From Mesorhizobium sp. YIM 152430 (GTDB taxonomy: Bacteria > Pseudomonadota > Alphaproteobacteria > Rhizobiales > Rhizobiaceae): a stretch of DNA of 64,000 nt. The position numbers and the translations under genes were made by a program. Positions 32,736 through 41,639 of the stretch are shown piece by piece (position 1 is the first letter of the stretch; the number at the start of each line of letters is the position of its first letter). The notes beneath the pieces were generated by a model. The model was given only the letters and a program-made list of their open reading frames with translations, was not told the origin of the DNA and searched no databases. The stretch lies in NCBI RefSeq assembly GCF_029210365.1, contig NZ_JARGES010000020.1:1-64000 (forward strand), given 5' to 3'.

Positions 32736-33242
32736 ATGACACTCACCCGTCCGATCGGACCCGTGCAGCAGGTCGCGCTCGCGCTGCTGGCCATCGGCAT
32801 GACGGTGACGGTCGGAACGGCGCTCGGCTTCCAGCATCTGGCCGGATACATTCCCTGCAAGCTGTGCCTCGAACAGCGCACGCCCTATTATATCGGCGCA
32901 CCGATCATGATCGCGGGGCTCGCCGCGGCCATCGCGAAGGCACCGCCGCTTCTGGTGCGCGGCGTCCTTCTCGCCGGTGCGCTGCTGATGACCTGGAGCC
33001 TTTATCTCGGCGTTTTCCATGCCGGCGTCGAATGGGGCTGGTGGCTCGGGCCGTCCGATTGCGGCCTCGTCGCGCCGGTCCAGTCCGGCGGCAGCCTGCT
33101 CGATTCGCTCGATTCGATCATTCCCCCGTCCTGCGACGAGGCTGCCGGACGTTTCCTCGGCCTGTCCTTTGCCGGCTGGAATGCCGTGGCGAGCTTCATC
33201 CTTGCCGGGATCGGCTATCTGGCTGCGTTCAAGAAGGCTTGA
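32736..33242 (+). CDS. dsbB: Disulfide bond formation protein B
   Basis: 168 residues, four membrane helices. The first redox pair is C41-X2-C44 (PCKLC) and the second is C109/C133 in the second periplasmic loop, as in DsbB. It reoxidises periplasmic DsbA and passes electrons to ubiquinone. It probably shares a transcript with the YqaA gene. Confidence 0.93.
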   Translation: MTLTRPIGPVQQVALALLAIGMTVTVGTALGFQHLAGYIPCKLCLEQRTPYYIGAPIMIAGLAAAIAKAPPLLVRGVLLAGALLMTWSLYLGVFHAGVEWGWWLGPSDCGLVAPVQSGGSLLDSLDSIIPPSCDEAAGRFLGLSFAGWNAVASFILAGIGYLAAFKKA

Positions 33243-33247
33243 TCCCG

Positions 33248-33366
33248 GCGCTGGCTCCAAAATTCGTCAGGGCGCAGCGAAAATGGTGGCGTGCGAGAAC
33301 CGGAGCGGAGCGTACTTCGGTACGTGAGCACCGGAAGCGCAGCACGACGCCATTTGCAGCCAGCGC
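33248..33366. repeat. Long imperfect palindrome with UUCG-capped core
   Basis: GCGCTGGCT (33248-33256) is the exact reverse complement of AGCCAGCGC (33358-33366). Inside, AAATGG...GGCGTGCG faces GCACGACGCCATTT, and CCGG faces CCGG. The centre is CGTAC-TTCG-GTACG (33311-33324), a stem capped by a UUCG tetraloop in RNA. It fills the gap between the convergent dsbB and HNH genes. I recall similar palindromes in intergenic regions of other alphaproteobacteria. It may be a dispersed repeat, a two-way terminator or an RNA-processing element. Confidence 0.7.
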
Positions 33367-33376
33367 TGGCGGATTT

Positions 33377-33934
33377 TCAAGGCTCCAGTTCGACATCCCA
33401 ATAGAGATAGTCGATCCAGCTTTCGTGCAGATAATTGGGCGGAAAGAGCCGCCCATTATTGTGCAAATCGTGGACGGTGGGCTGGTAGGGCTTCTGGCGC
33501 GGCCACATCTTGGCTTCGCGCGGCAGCATTCCGCCCTTTTTCAGATTGCAGGGCGAGCAGGCAGCGACGACGTTTTCCCAGGTCGTCGCCCCGCCGCAGC
33601 GCCGCGGCGTGACATGATCGAAGGTCAGGTCTTCATGGGTGCCGCAATACTGGCACTGGAAACGGTCGCGCAGGAAGACGTTGAAGCGGGTGAAGGCCGG
33701 ATGACGCGAAGGCTTCACATAGCTCTTCAGGCACACGACGCTCGGCAGCTTCATCTGGAAGGAGGGCGAGGAAACGGCGTGCTCGTATTCTGCGACGATG
33801 TTCACACGGTCGAGAAAGACGGCCTTGATCGCATCCTGCCAGGACCAGAGCGACAAGGGGTAGTAGCTGAGCGGGCGGTAATCCGCGTTCAGCACCAAAG
33901 CAGGCAAGCCATCCGGCGAGACGGCAACCGTCAC
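33377..33934 (-). CDS. HNH endonuclease
   Basis: 185 residues from a GTG at 33934 that has a near-perfect AAGGAGGTGA site upstream. The C-terminal half holds the HNH fold with two zinc pairs (CQYC and CSPC) around the DLTFDHVTPRRCGG core. The N-terminal region (LVLNADYRPLSYYPLSLWSW) is the conserved family opening. This conserved chromosomal type is not part of a visible restriction system, and its role is unknown. Confidence 0.92.
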   Translation of the reverse strand: MTVAVSPDGLPALVLNADYRPLSYYPLSLWSWQDAIKAVFLDRVNIVAEYEHAVSSPSFQMKLPSVVCLKSYVKPSRHPAFTRFNVFLRDRFQCQYCGTHEDLTFDHVTPRRCGGATTWENVVAACSPCNLKKGGMLPREAKMWPRQKPYQPTVHDLHNNGRLFPPNYLHESWIDYLYWDVELEP

Positions 33935-34026
33935 GAACTCACCTCCTTGTAGCGGCAGTGATCGACTGCGGACAATGTAAGCCCGACGTGACAGGGATGT
34001 GAAGCGACTTGTTGACGCTGCGTCGC

Positions 34027-34707
34027 TTATCCCAAAGGCGTTTGCGGATCGGCCTCGGCAGGCGTCAGCATCGGCGCGGCGCTGCGTCCCGTCGTGGCGT
34101 GATGATAGGCCCAGAACAGACGCGCAGCGACCCCCCGCCAGGGGCTCCAGATTTCGGCGATGGCGTGAAGCTCGCGCTCGTTCGGCCGCTCCTCCATGGC
34201 GAAGGCGCGCGCGACGGCATTTTGCAGGGCGACGTCCTTGACCGGGAAGATGTCGGGATGACCGGCCGAGAAGAGAAGGTAGATCTGCGCCGTCCACGGA
34301 CCGATTCCGGGCAGAACTGTCAGTTGCCTGATCGCCTCATCGGCTTCGAGCAGGCACAGCGCCTCGAGATCTATGGCGCCGGCGTCCATCGCTTCGGCCA
34401 GCGCCAGTATCGCCCGCTGTTTCGGCCGCGAGATGCCGGCCTCGCGCAGCATGTCCGGTCCGCCTTCGGCGATGATGTGGGCCGTCAGCGGATCGGCAAG
34501 CGCCGTCAGCCTGCGCATCATCGCCTGCGCACTGGCGCGCGAGACCTGCTGCGAGACGATGATCGAGACGAGACTGGCAAAGCCCGGTTCGCTGCGGCGC
34601 AGCGTCACCTCTTCCGCCGTCTCGATCACCTCGGCCAGGCGCGGATCGGCGGTGGCGAGCGCGTTCAATCCTTCGGCAATGTCGTCCAGCGTGTCGATGC
34701 GGCGCAT
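34027..34707 (-). CDS. DNA-3-methyladenine glycosylase II (AlkA-like)
   Basis: 226 residues from the ATG at 34707, preceded by AAGGA. The helix-hairpin-helix motif is LPGIGPWTAQIY, and the catalytic aspartate lies in the following FPVKDVALQ. It excises alkylated purines in base excision repair. It lacks the N-terminal TBP-like domain of E. coli AlkA, as is usual for this shorter group. It is divergent from gluQ. Confidence 0.92.
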   Translation of the reverse strand: MRRIDTLDDIAEGLNALATADPRLAEVIETAEEVTLRRSEPGFASLVSIIVSQQVSRASAQAMMRRLTALADPLTAHIIAEGGPDMLREAGISRPKQRAILALAEAMDAGAIDLEALCLLEADEAIRQLTVLPGIGPWTAQIYLLFSAGHPDIFPVKDVALQNAVARAFAMEERPNERELHAIAEIWSPWRGVAARLFWAYHHATTGRSAAPMLTPAEADPQTPLG

Positions 34708-34776
34708 GATGTTTGTCCTTTGCGGCGAACAAGCGTAGCAATCGGCGCTCACCTTGCGCAACGATCATCGGCCCGA

Positions 34777-35652
34777 ATGTCGCTTCCCGTCTTCCGCTTC
34801 GCGCCCAGTCCCAACGGGCCGCTTCATCTCGGCCACGCCTACTCGGCGCTTCTGAACCACGATCTGGCAAGGCAGGCGGACGGCCGGTTTCTGCTGCGCA
34901 TCGAGGACATCGACCGCGAGCGCAGCCGGACGCATTTCGAGCGCGCGATCCGCGGAGATCTCGCATGGCTGGGCCTCGACTGGGAGGAACCGGTCCGCCG
35001 CCAGTCCGACCATTTCGACGATTATCGCACCGCGCTCGACCGGTTGATCGAGGCGGAACTCGTCTACCCCGCATTTCTCTCGCGCGGCGACGTGCGCGCC
35101 TTGATCGCTGAAAAAGAGGCGCGCGGCGGTGCCTGGCCGCGCGATCCCGACGGCGCCCCGCTCTATCCGACGATCGAGCGCGATCTGCCGGCCCGCGAGC
35201 GCCGCGCGCGCATCGAGGCGGGTGCGCCCTTCGCCTGGCGGCTCGACATCGACGCGGCGATGGAAAGGGTCTCGGGCCGCCTCGACTGGCGCGAGGACGG
35301 GGCCGGGCCGCAAGGCGAGGCCGGCTTGATTGTCGCCGATCCGCGCATCTGGGGCGATTTCGTCGTCGCCCGCAAGGACCTGCCGACGAGCTACCAGCTA
35401 TCCGTCGTCGTCGACGACGCGCTCCAGGGCGTCACCCATGTCGTGCGCGGGCGCGACCTCTTTCACGCGACGTCCGGGCAACGGCTCCTGCATGAACTGC
35501 TCGGCCTTTCGCCGCCGACCTATCTCCATCACGACCTGATCTTGGGCGAGGATGGGCGCAAACTCTCCAAGAGCCGCGGCGATACCGGGCTCGAAGCGCT
35601 GCGCATGTCCGGGCTGACGCCGCACGACATCCGCCGCATGGTCGGCCTTTAA
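34777..35652 (+). CDS. gluQ: Glutamyl-Q tRNA(Asp) synthetase
   Basis: 291 residues from the ATG at 34777. HIGH-type motif PSPNGPLHLGHA (10-21) and KLSKS (262-266) are present, and the anticodon-binding domain of GluRS is absent, as expected. The enzyme attaches glutamate to queuosine in tRNA-Asp. The stretch where E. coli GluQ has zinc cysteines (here about 98-130) contains no cysteine, so a zinc site is likely missing. Confidence 0.9.
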   Translation: MSLPVFRFAPSPNGPLHLGHAYSALLNHDLARQADGRFLLRIEDIDRERSRTHFERAIRGDLAWLGLDWEEPVRRQSDHFDDYRTALDRLIEAELVYPAFLSRGDVRALIAEKEARGGAWPRDPDGAPLYPTIERDLPARERRARIEAGAPFAWRLDIDAAMERVSGRLDWREDGAGPQGEAGLIVADPRIWGDFVVARKDLPTSYQLSVVVDDALQGVTHVVRGRDLFHATSGQRLLHELLGLSPPTYLHHDLILGEDGRKLSKSRGDTGLEALRMSGLTPHDIRRMVGL

Positions 35653-35942
35653 AGGCGAAGACGGCTGCCGATCGCCTTCAATCCCGCCAGAAGCGCCACC
35701 GTCACGAACGCGCCCGCCAGCCCGTAGGTCGTCGCGATCCGCAGATCCGCGAATTTGTGCCCGACATGATTGTAGAGCGCGATCGTGAGGAAGAAGCCGG
35801 CGATGAGCACGACCGTATTGCCGATCGGCCCGAAACCGTCCGGTCCCATGATGGCGTCCATGCAAAGGCCGAGCAGGAACGACAGGATGGCAACCGAAGC
35901 CACCGCCATGCACAGCCAGACGAAACTCAGGTTCCAAAGCAT
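35649..35942 (-). CDS. Small membrane protein of unknown function
   Basis: 97 residues with three hydrophobic segments (about 5-27, 40-57, 72-90) and a short charged loop GHKFADLR. No family recognised. It overlaps the gluQ stop codon by 4 bases in the convergent direction. Confidence 0.65.
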   Translation of the reverse strand: MLWNLSFVWLCMAVASVAILSFLLGLCMDAIMGPDGFGPIGNTVVLIAGFFLTIALYNHVGHKFADLRIATTYGLAGAFVTVALLAGLKAIGSRLRL

Positions 35943-36086
35943 AGCTTATCCTTCCCCTCCAAGGGTCAAGGATGCGCCCCGTCTGCATTCACCCGCATCG
36001 AACATGAAACTGCGCTTCAATTCTTTCGATTTGATTGCGCGGGCCAACGCAATTAGAGCGGCTTCACATTTTTCGCGCGAGTTTCC

Positions 36087-36980
36087 ATGCCGCTTGTGAT
36101 CCGTCTGGTTCCCGTCATTTTCGTGCTGCTGTGGTCGACCGGCTTCATCGGCGCGCGCTATGCGATGCCCTGGGCCGAGCCCTTCGCCTTTCTCGCCGTG
36201 CGCTTTGCGCTGACCATCGCGCTTCTGGCGCTGCTTCTCCTGGCGATACGCTGGCGTGCCATGGATGGCCGGCAGGCGGTTCATGCGATGATCGCGGGCG
36301 CGCTGATGCACGGCGTCTATCTCGGCGGCGTCTTCTGGGCGATCCGCAACGATATGCCGGCGGGGCTCTCCGCGCTGATCGTCGGCCTGCAACCACTGGC
36401 AACCGCCATGATGGCGGCAGTTTTTCTGAGTGAGAAGTTGTCGGCAAGACATTGGGCGGGCATGGCGCTCGGCCTCGCCGGCGTCGCGATCGTGCTGGCG
36501 CCCAAGATCGGCGCGCTCGGCGGCGTGACGGCGGCGACGCTTCTGTCCTGTTTCCTCGCCATGCTCGCGATCAGCGCCGGAACGGTCTGGCAGAAGCGAT
36601 TCGTGGCCAGCGGCGACCTCGTGGTGGGCACGATCTGGCAATATGTCGGCGGTGTCGCGGTGATGCTGGTCGCCACTTTCGCCTTCGAGACGCAGACCTA
36701 CCGGCTCACCGGCGAACTGGTCTTCGCCATGGCCTGGCTGGTTCTGGTGCTCTCGCTCGGCGCGATTTTCCTGCTGATGTATCTCATCCGCGAAGGCGAG
36801 GTGGCCAAGGTCTCGTCGCTGTTCTTCCTCGTGCCCTCGGTGACCGCGCTCATCGCCTGGCTGCTCTTCGACGAGACGCTGAACGCATTGCAGATCGGCG
36901 GCATGGTGCTGACGACCATCGGCGTCGCGGTGGCGACGCGAAAGGCTCAGCCCGGAACGCGGGCGCGGGCCTCGAAATAG
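36087..36980 (+). CDS. EamA family (DMT) transporter
   Basis: 297 residues with ten hydrophobic segments in two homologous EamA halves (about 5-135 and 150-290). The opening VIFVLLWSTGFIGARYAMPW is typical. Members export amino acids or metabolites; the substrate is unknown. Its 3' end overlaps the convergent YihY gene by 34 bases. Confidence 0.9.
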   Translation: MPLVIRLVPVIFVLLWSTGFIGARYAMPWAEPFAFLAVRFALTIALLALLLLAIRWRAMDGRQAVHAMIAGALMHGVYLGGVFWAIRNDMPAGLSALIVGLQPLATAMMAAVFLSEKLSARHWAGMALGLAGVAIVLAPKIGALGGVTAATLLSCFLAMLAISAGTVWQKRFVASGDLVVGTIWQYVGGVAVMLVATFAFETQTYRLTGELVFAMAWLVLVLSLGAIFLLMYLIREGEVAKVSSLFFLVPSVTALIAWLLFDETLNALQIGGMVLTTIGVAVATRKAQPGTRARASK

Positions 36981-37801
36981 CGTTTCATCGCGGCATTGAG
37001 CTCTCCGCCCATGATGAAGATCACCGAGACTATGTAGAGGAAGACGAGCGCGATCATGATCGAGGCCAGCCCGGCATAGGTCGAGGCGTAGGACGAGAAC
37101 TGCGACAGATAGCTGGCGAATGCCGTCGACCCGATCACCCAGCCGATCAGCGTGAAGAGGATGCCGGGCACGATGTCGACGAAGCGCCGCTTGCCGGCCG
37201 GCAGCCAGAAATGCACCGCCACGAGCCCGGTCACGATGACCAGCGAGGCGACGATGAAACGCCAGATCGTGATCGTACCCATATAGGGTTCGAGCCAGGG
37301 CACATGCTCCTGCGCGAGGTCGCCGATCAGCGGCGCGACGACCAGCAGCGCCGAGACGATGACGAAGCCGACCGTCGCGATGAACACGAAGGCGAGGCTT
37401 TGCAGCCGCAGCGTGAAGATCGAGCGCGTCTCGCTCACCCGGTAGGCCCGGTTGAGCGACACGCGCACCGCCTCGATCCCGTTCGAGGCGAAGAATGCCG
37501 CGATCACCACGCCGATGGTGAGGAAATCGCCGCGCTGCACGGTCAGGACGCTCGTCACCTCATAGGCGATCGGCGAGGCGATCTCCTCGGGCCATGTGTC
37601 GAAGACGAGGTGAACGGCCGTGTCGGCGAAGGCCTTGGCGCCGAGGAAGCTGGCGAGCGAAGTGGCGAAGATCAGGAACGGAAACAGCGCGAGCAGCGCC
37701 GACAGGGCCAGATGACTCGCCATCGCCCAGCCGTCGTCATTGTTGAAATGCCCGAGCGCATCGGAAAGCACCCGCTTCGTCGCGACAACCTGTCGGATCA
37801 T
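36947..37801 (-). CDS. YihY/virulence factor BrkB family inner-membrane protein
   Basis: 284 residues from the ATG at 37801; the open frame continues upstream, but the extra 66 residues are unlike the family. Six membrane segments follow the conserved FNNDDGWAMASHLALSALLA stretch. Family members were once called ribonuclease BN, which is now considered wrong; the function is not settled. The C-terminal codons are antisense to the end of the EamA gene. Confidence 0.88.
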   Translation of the reverse strand: MIRQVVATKRVLSDALGHFNNDDGWAMASHLALSALLALFPFLIFATSLASFLGAKAFADTAVHLVFDTWPEEIASPIAYEVTSVLTVQRGDFLTIGVVIAAFFASNGIEAVRVSLNRAYRVSETRSIFTLRLQSLAFVFIATVGFVIVSALLVVAPLIGDLAQEHVPWLEPYMGTITIWRFIVASLVIVTGLVAVHFWLPAGKRRFVDIVPGILFTLIGWVIGSTAFASYLSQFSSYASTYAGLASIMIALVFLYIVSVIFIMGGELNAAMKRYFEARARVPG

Positions 37802-38070
37802 CGTCGGACCAGCAAAGACATCGACCAATCCCAAGCCTCGAATGCTGTTGCAGATAAGTCCAAGATACGGCTTGCGCCATCTTGCGGTTTCATTCTCACG
37901 GGGTCTAGCGCGCCCTGCTTGCCCGAAACTCGACGCCAGTGAGACAATCGGCCGCCGCCACTGGAAGATTGCATGGCCGCGCTCCATAATGTCCGGCAAT
38001 CACGTCTTCAAATGCGTGCCGCGCATTCCTCAACGTTTCGCGGCGCCTTTCTTTCCAGTCGGGAAAATCG
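37802..38070. other. Intergenic region between YihY and the HIG1-like gene
   Basis: About 270 bases between divergent genes. No convincing gene or T-tailed hairpin was found. It should contain both promoters. Confidence 0.4.
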
Positions 38071-38271
38071 ATGTCCACCGTCTTCAACGTCATTGCCGTC
38101 CTGTTCATGGTCGCGGTCGCCTTCGTTCTCGTGCGCGGCCTGATCAACATGATGCGCGGCGGCTCCGGCAACACGTCCAACAAGCTGATGCAGGCGCGCG
38201 TCGTGCTTCAGTTCCTCGCGCTCGTCTTCGTCATGCTGGCGCTGTATTTCTCCCGTCAGGCCGGAGGCTGA
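38071..38271 (+). CDS. HIG1-domain-like twin transmembrane protein
   Basis: 66 residues: two membrane helices (3-22 and 44-62) joined by a loop with NKLMQARVVLQFLALVFV. This matches the HIG1 family pattern, known from mitochondrial respiratory supercomplex factors and from alphaproteobacteria. It lies directly ahead of the cobalamin adenosyltransferase gene, with 1 base between stop and start. A respiratory role is inference from family. Confidence 0.75.
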   Translation: MSTVFNVIAVLFMVAVAFVLVRGLINMMRGGSGNTSNKLMQARVVLQFLALVFVMLALYFSRQAGG

Positions 38272-38272
38272 G

Positions 38273-38854
38273 TTGGTCATCTTGAATCGCATCTACACGC
38301 GCACCGGCGACGACGGCACGACGGCGCTGGGCTCGGGCGAGCGCCGGCCGAAATTCGATCTGCGCGTCGCCTCCTACGGCACGGTCGACGAGGCCAATGC
38401 CTGCATCGGCATGGCCCGAATCCACACGCAGGGCGGGCATCCCGACATCGACGCCATGCTGGTGCGCATCCAGAACGACATGTTCGACCTCGGCGCCGAC
38501 CTCGCTGCGCCGGACACCGGCGAACCCCTGCCCTATGAGCCGCTGCGGATCGTCGCCTCGCAGGTCGCACGCGTCGAGGCCGACATCGACGTCCTCAACA
38601 AGCGCCTCCAGCCCTTGCGCACCTTCGTCCTGCCGGGCGGCTCGCCCGCCGCGGCCGCGCTGCACCTCGCGCGCACCGTGACACGCCGCGCCGAGCGGAT
38701 GATGGTGGAGCTGTCGCGCGTCGAGGGCGAGATCGTCGGCGCGGATGCGATCCGTTACATCAACCGCGTCTCCGATTTCCTCTTCGTCGCCGCCCGCGCC
38801 GTCAACGACGACGGCCGCGCTGACGTGCTGTGGGTCCCCGGCCAGAATCGCTGA
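38273..38854 (+). CDS. Cob(I)yrinic acid a,c-diamide / cobalamin adenosyltransferase, PduO type
   Basis: 193 residues from a TTG that has GGAGG six bases upstream; the opening MVILNRIYTRTGDDGTTALG fits the family. ATP-binding TRTGDDGTT and the conserved RRAERMMVEL helix are present. It transfers the adenosyl group from ATP to cob(I)alamin to make coenzyme B12. Its stop codon overlaps the rhomboid start (TGATG). Confidence 0.93.
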   Translation: MVILNRIYTRTGDDGTTALGSGERRPKFDLRVASYGTVDEANACIGMARIHTQGGHPDIDAMLVRIQNDMFDLGADLAAPDTGEPLPYEPLRIVASQVARVEADIDVLNKRLQPLRTFVLPGGSPAAAALHLARTVTRRAERMMVELSRVEGEIVGADAIRYINRVSDFLFVAARAVNDDGRADVLWVPGQNR

Positions 38855-39612
38855 TGTTCATTCCGCTCCACGACGCCAATCGCTTGCGCTTCATCAAGGC
38901 GCAATATGTGACGGTCGGGCTGATCGCGGTGAACGTCATCGCCTATTTCTGGAGCGTGGCCGGCGGCTGGGAGGCGACGCAGGCTGCCGCCTATTCCTAC
39001 GGATACATTCCCTCGGTCGCCTTCGATCATGTCGAACTTCCGCCCGAACTCCGCATTCTTCCCGGAGAGGCGTCCTACGTCACCTATGCATTCCTCCATG
39101 GCGACCTTTTGCATCTTGGCGGCAACATGCTGTTTTTGTGGGTCTTCGGCGACAATGTCGAGGACGCGATGGGGCATCTGAAGTTCTTCGTCTTCTACAT
39201 CGCCTGCGCCGTTGCGGGCGCCTGGTTGCACGGCATGATGGCGCCGACCTCCGAAATCCCGCTGATCGGCGCGTCCGGCGCGGTCGCGGGCATCGTCTCG
39301 GCCTATCTGCTGCTCCATCCGCGCGTGAAGATCTGGGTGCTCGTTTTCGGCCGCCTGCCCTTGCGCATCCCGGCATGGATCGTGCTGGCGCTGTGGATCG
39401 GCTTCCAGTTCGTGATGTTCGCCCTTGCCGGAGAGGACCAGATTTCCTGGGCCGCCCATATCGGCGGCATCCTCGCCGGTGCGGTGTTGCTGGTGGTTCT
39501 GAAGCGTTCCGAGGTGCCGCTTCTCGACCGCCGGATCGTGACGCCCCAGGCCGCCGTGGTGGCGTCGGCGCCCGCGGATGCGACGCGTTCGCGCGGTCCG
39601 TGGCATCGGTAG
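38854..39612 (+). CDS. Rhomboid family intramembrane serine protease
   Basis: 252 residues from the ATG at 38854. The catalytic serine is S141 in GASGAVAG, the partner histidine is H202 in AAHIGG, and HLGGNMLFLWVFGDNVED is the conserved L1/TM2 region. About six membrane segments. It cuts membrane proteins within the bilayer; substrates are unknown. It is translationally coupled to the adenosyltransferase. Confidence 0.93.
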   Translation: MFIPLHDANRLRFIKAQYVTVGLIAVNVIAYFWSVAGGWEATQAAAYSYGYIPSVAFDHVELPPELRILPGEASYVTYAFLHGDLLHLGGNMLFLWVFGDNVEDAMGHLKFFVFYIACAVAGAWLHGMMAPTSEIPLIGASGAVAGIVSAYLLLHPRVKIWVLVFGRLPLRIPAWIVLALWIGFQFVMFALAGEDQISWAAHIGGILAGAVLLVVLKRSEVPLLDRRIVTPQAAVVASAPADATRSRGPWHR

Positions 39613-39643
39613 AATTCAACCGTTTTGAGCGCCCGGCGCTCTA

Positions 39644-39672
39644 TTGACGGTCATTCCGCCACAAACTACGGT
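39644..39672 (+). promoter_or_regulatory. Possible promoter for etfBA
   Basis: TTGACG (39644-39649), a 17-base spacer and TACGGT (39667-39672). The -10 box is weak. The leader to etfB is about 125 bases. A GAGCGC/GCGCTC hairpin just upstream may end the rhomboid transcript. Confidence 0.35.
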
Positions 39673-39803
39673 CCGCCGCGATTGTGCCGGGCGGTCTGTT
39701 TCGATGCTGCCGTTCGGCTCCCGAATGTCGATTTCTGACAAGTGCTGCAACCCGCAACCTTGTTAGACGAAGACGCTGAATCCAAGGGAAAGGTCTCAAG
39801 CGA

Positions 39804-40550
39804 ATGAAAGTTCTGGTCCCCGTCAAGCGGGTGGTGGATTACAACGTCAAGATCCGAGTCAAGGCGGACGGCTCGGGCGTCGACCTCGCCAATGTGAAGA
39901 TGTCGATGAACCCGTTCGACGAAATCGCCGTCGAAGAGGCGATCCGCCTGAAGGAAGCCGGCAAGGCGGACGAGATCGTCGTCGTCTCCATTGGACCCCA
40001 GCAGGCCCAGGAAACGCTGCGCACGGCCCTTGCGATGGGCGCCGACCGCGCGATCCTCGTCAAGGTCGACGAGATCACCGAGCCGCTGACGGTCGCCAAG
40101 ATCCTGAAGGGCGTCGTGGCTGAGGAGAATCCCGGCCTCGTCATTCTCGGCAAGCAGGCGATCGACGACGACGCCAACCAGACCGGCCAGATGCTCGCCG
40201 CCCTTCTGGGCTGGAGCCAGGCGACCTTCGCCTCGAAGATCGAGATCGAGGGCGACAAGGCCAAGGTGACGCGCGAAGTCGATGGCGGCCTGCAAACCAT
40301 CGAAGCGAAGATGCCGGCCATCGTGACGACGGATCTGCGCCTGAACCAGCCGCGCTACGCCTCGCTGCCGAACATCATGAAGGCCAAGAAGAAGCCGCTC
40401 GACGAGAAGTCGGCCGCCGATTACGGCGTCGAGGTCAAACCGCGCCTGAAGGTCCTGAAGACTGAAGAGCCGGCCGGCCGCAAGGCGGGCGTGAAGGTCA
40501 AGGACGTGGCGGAACTCGTGTCCAGCCTCAAGTCCGCCGGCGTGCTTTGA
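39804..40550 (+). CDS. etfB: Electron transfer flavoprotein subunit beta
   Basis: 248 residues, the normal length. The opening [18 protein letters not shown] and the [10 protein letters not shown] stretch of the AMP-binding subunit are clear. With EtfA it takes electrons from acyl-CoA and related dehydrogenases and delivers them to ETF-ubiquinone oxidoreductase. It is followed by etfA after 27 bases. Confidence 0.97.
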   Translation: MKVLVPVKRVVDYNVKIRVKADGSGVDLANVKMSMNPFDEIAVEEAIRLKEAGKADEIVVVSIGPQQAQETLRTALAMGADRAILVKVDEITEPLTVAKILKGVVAEENPGLVILGKQAIDDDANQTGQMLAALLGWSQATFASKIEIEGDKAKVTREVDGGLQTIEAKMPAIVTTDLRLNQPRYASLPNIMKAKKKPLDEKSAADYGVEVKPRLKVLKTEEPAGRKAGVKVKDVAELVSSLKSAGVL

Positions 40551-40577
40551 TCGACGAAGAATAGGAGAAAAAACGAA

Positions 40578-41507
40578 ATGGCCATTCTTCTGATTGCCGA
40601 ACACGACAACGCAACCCTTTCGGACCAGACCGCCAAGGCGCTTTCGGCAGCCGCCAAGATCGGCGGCGACGTCGACGTTCTGGTGGCGGGCAAGGGCGCG
40701 CAGGCGGCGGCCGACGCCGCCGGCAAGCTGGCAGGCGTGCGCAAGGTGCTCCTGGCCGAGGCCGACGAACTGGCCGAGCGACTCGCCGAACCGCTCGCGG
40801 CCCTCGTCGTCAAGCTCGCCGACGGCTACGACACGATCATCGCGCCGGCCACCACCATGGCCAAGAACGTGATGCCGCGCGTCGCCGCCCTCCTCGACGT
40901 GATGCAGCTTTCCGACATCGTCGAGGTTGTCTCCGCTGACACGTTCAAGCGCCCGATCTATGCCGGCAACGCGATCCAGACCGTGCAATCGACCGACGCC
41001 AAGCGCGTGATCACGGTCCGCACCGCCTCGTTCCAGGCCGCCGGCGAAGAAGGATCGGCTTCGGTGGAAAGCGTTTCGGCCGCCGACAATCCGGGCCTGT
41101 CGACCTTCGTCGAGAACCGCATCGCCGCCTCCGATCGTCCCGAACTGACCTCGGCGAAGATCATCATCTCGGGCGGGCGCGCGCTGGGTTCGAAGGAGAA
41201 GTTCGACGAGGTCATGCTGCCGATCGCCGACAAGCTCGGCGCGGCCGTCGGCGCAAGCCGCGCCGCCGTCGACGCCGGCTACGCGCCGAACGACTGGCAG
41301 GTCGGCCAGACCGGCAAGGTCGTCGCCCCCGAACTCTACATCGCGGCCGGAATTTCCGGTGCCATCCAGCACCTGGCCGGCATGAAGGACTCCAAGGTCA
41401 TCGTCGCGATCAACAAGGACGAGGAAGCGCCGATCTTCCAGGTCGCCGATTACGGCCTCGTCGGCGATCTCTTCACCGTGCTGCCGGAGCTCGAAAAGGC
41501 GCTTTGA
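40578..41507 (+). CDS. etfA: Electron transfer flavoprotein subunit alpha
   Basis: 309 residues. The C-terminal FAD-binding region carries [32 protein letters not shown] and the [15 protein letters not shown] and [12 protein letters not shown] segments typical of EtfA. It binds the redox-active FAD of the heterodimer. A strong terminator lies 33 bases after the stop. Confidence 0.97.
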   Translation: MAILLIAEHDNATLSDQTAKALSAAAKIGGDVDVLVAGKGAQAAADAAGKLAGVRKVLLAEADELAERLAEPLAALVVKLADGYDTIIAPATTMAKNVMPRVAALLDVMQLSDIVEVVSADTFKRPIYAGNAIQTVQSTDAKRVITVRTASFQAAGEEGSASVESVSAADNPGLSTFVENRIAASDRPELTSAKIIISGGRALGSKEKFDEVMLPIADKLGAAVGASRAAVDAGYAPNDWQVGQTGKVVAPELYIAAGISGAIQHLAGMKDSKVIVAINKDEEAPIFQVADYGLVGDLFTVLPELEKAL

Positions 41508-41539
41508 CATCTGCGTCGGGAATTCATGCAAATGAAAGC

Positions 41540-41572
41540 GGGCGGGGCTGGACGAACCAGTTCCGCCCTTTT
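41540..41572 (+). terminator. Rho-independent terminator after etfBA
   Basis: A 12-base-pair stem with two G-U pairs (GGGCGGGGCTGG with CCAGTTCCGCCC, 5-base loop) is followed by TTTT. Confidence 0.85.
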
Positions 41573-41639
41573 ACTTTGCACCGCAATATGAAAAATGAGG
41601 CCGCCGCGATTTGACGGCGGCTCGACGGGATCACGAGCA

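Noticed and set aside
36452-37942. 496-codon open frame covering EamA and antisense to YihY
   Set aside because: Composition is D/R/E-rich and non-globular, and both overlapped genes are well supported.
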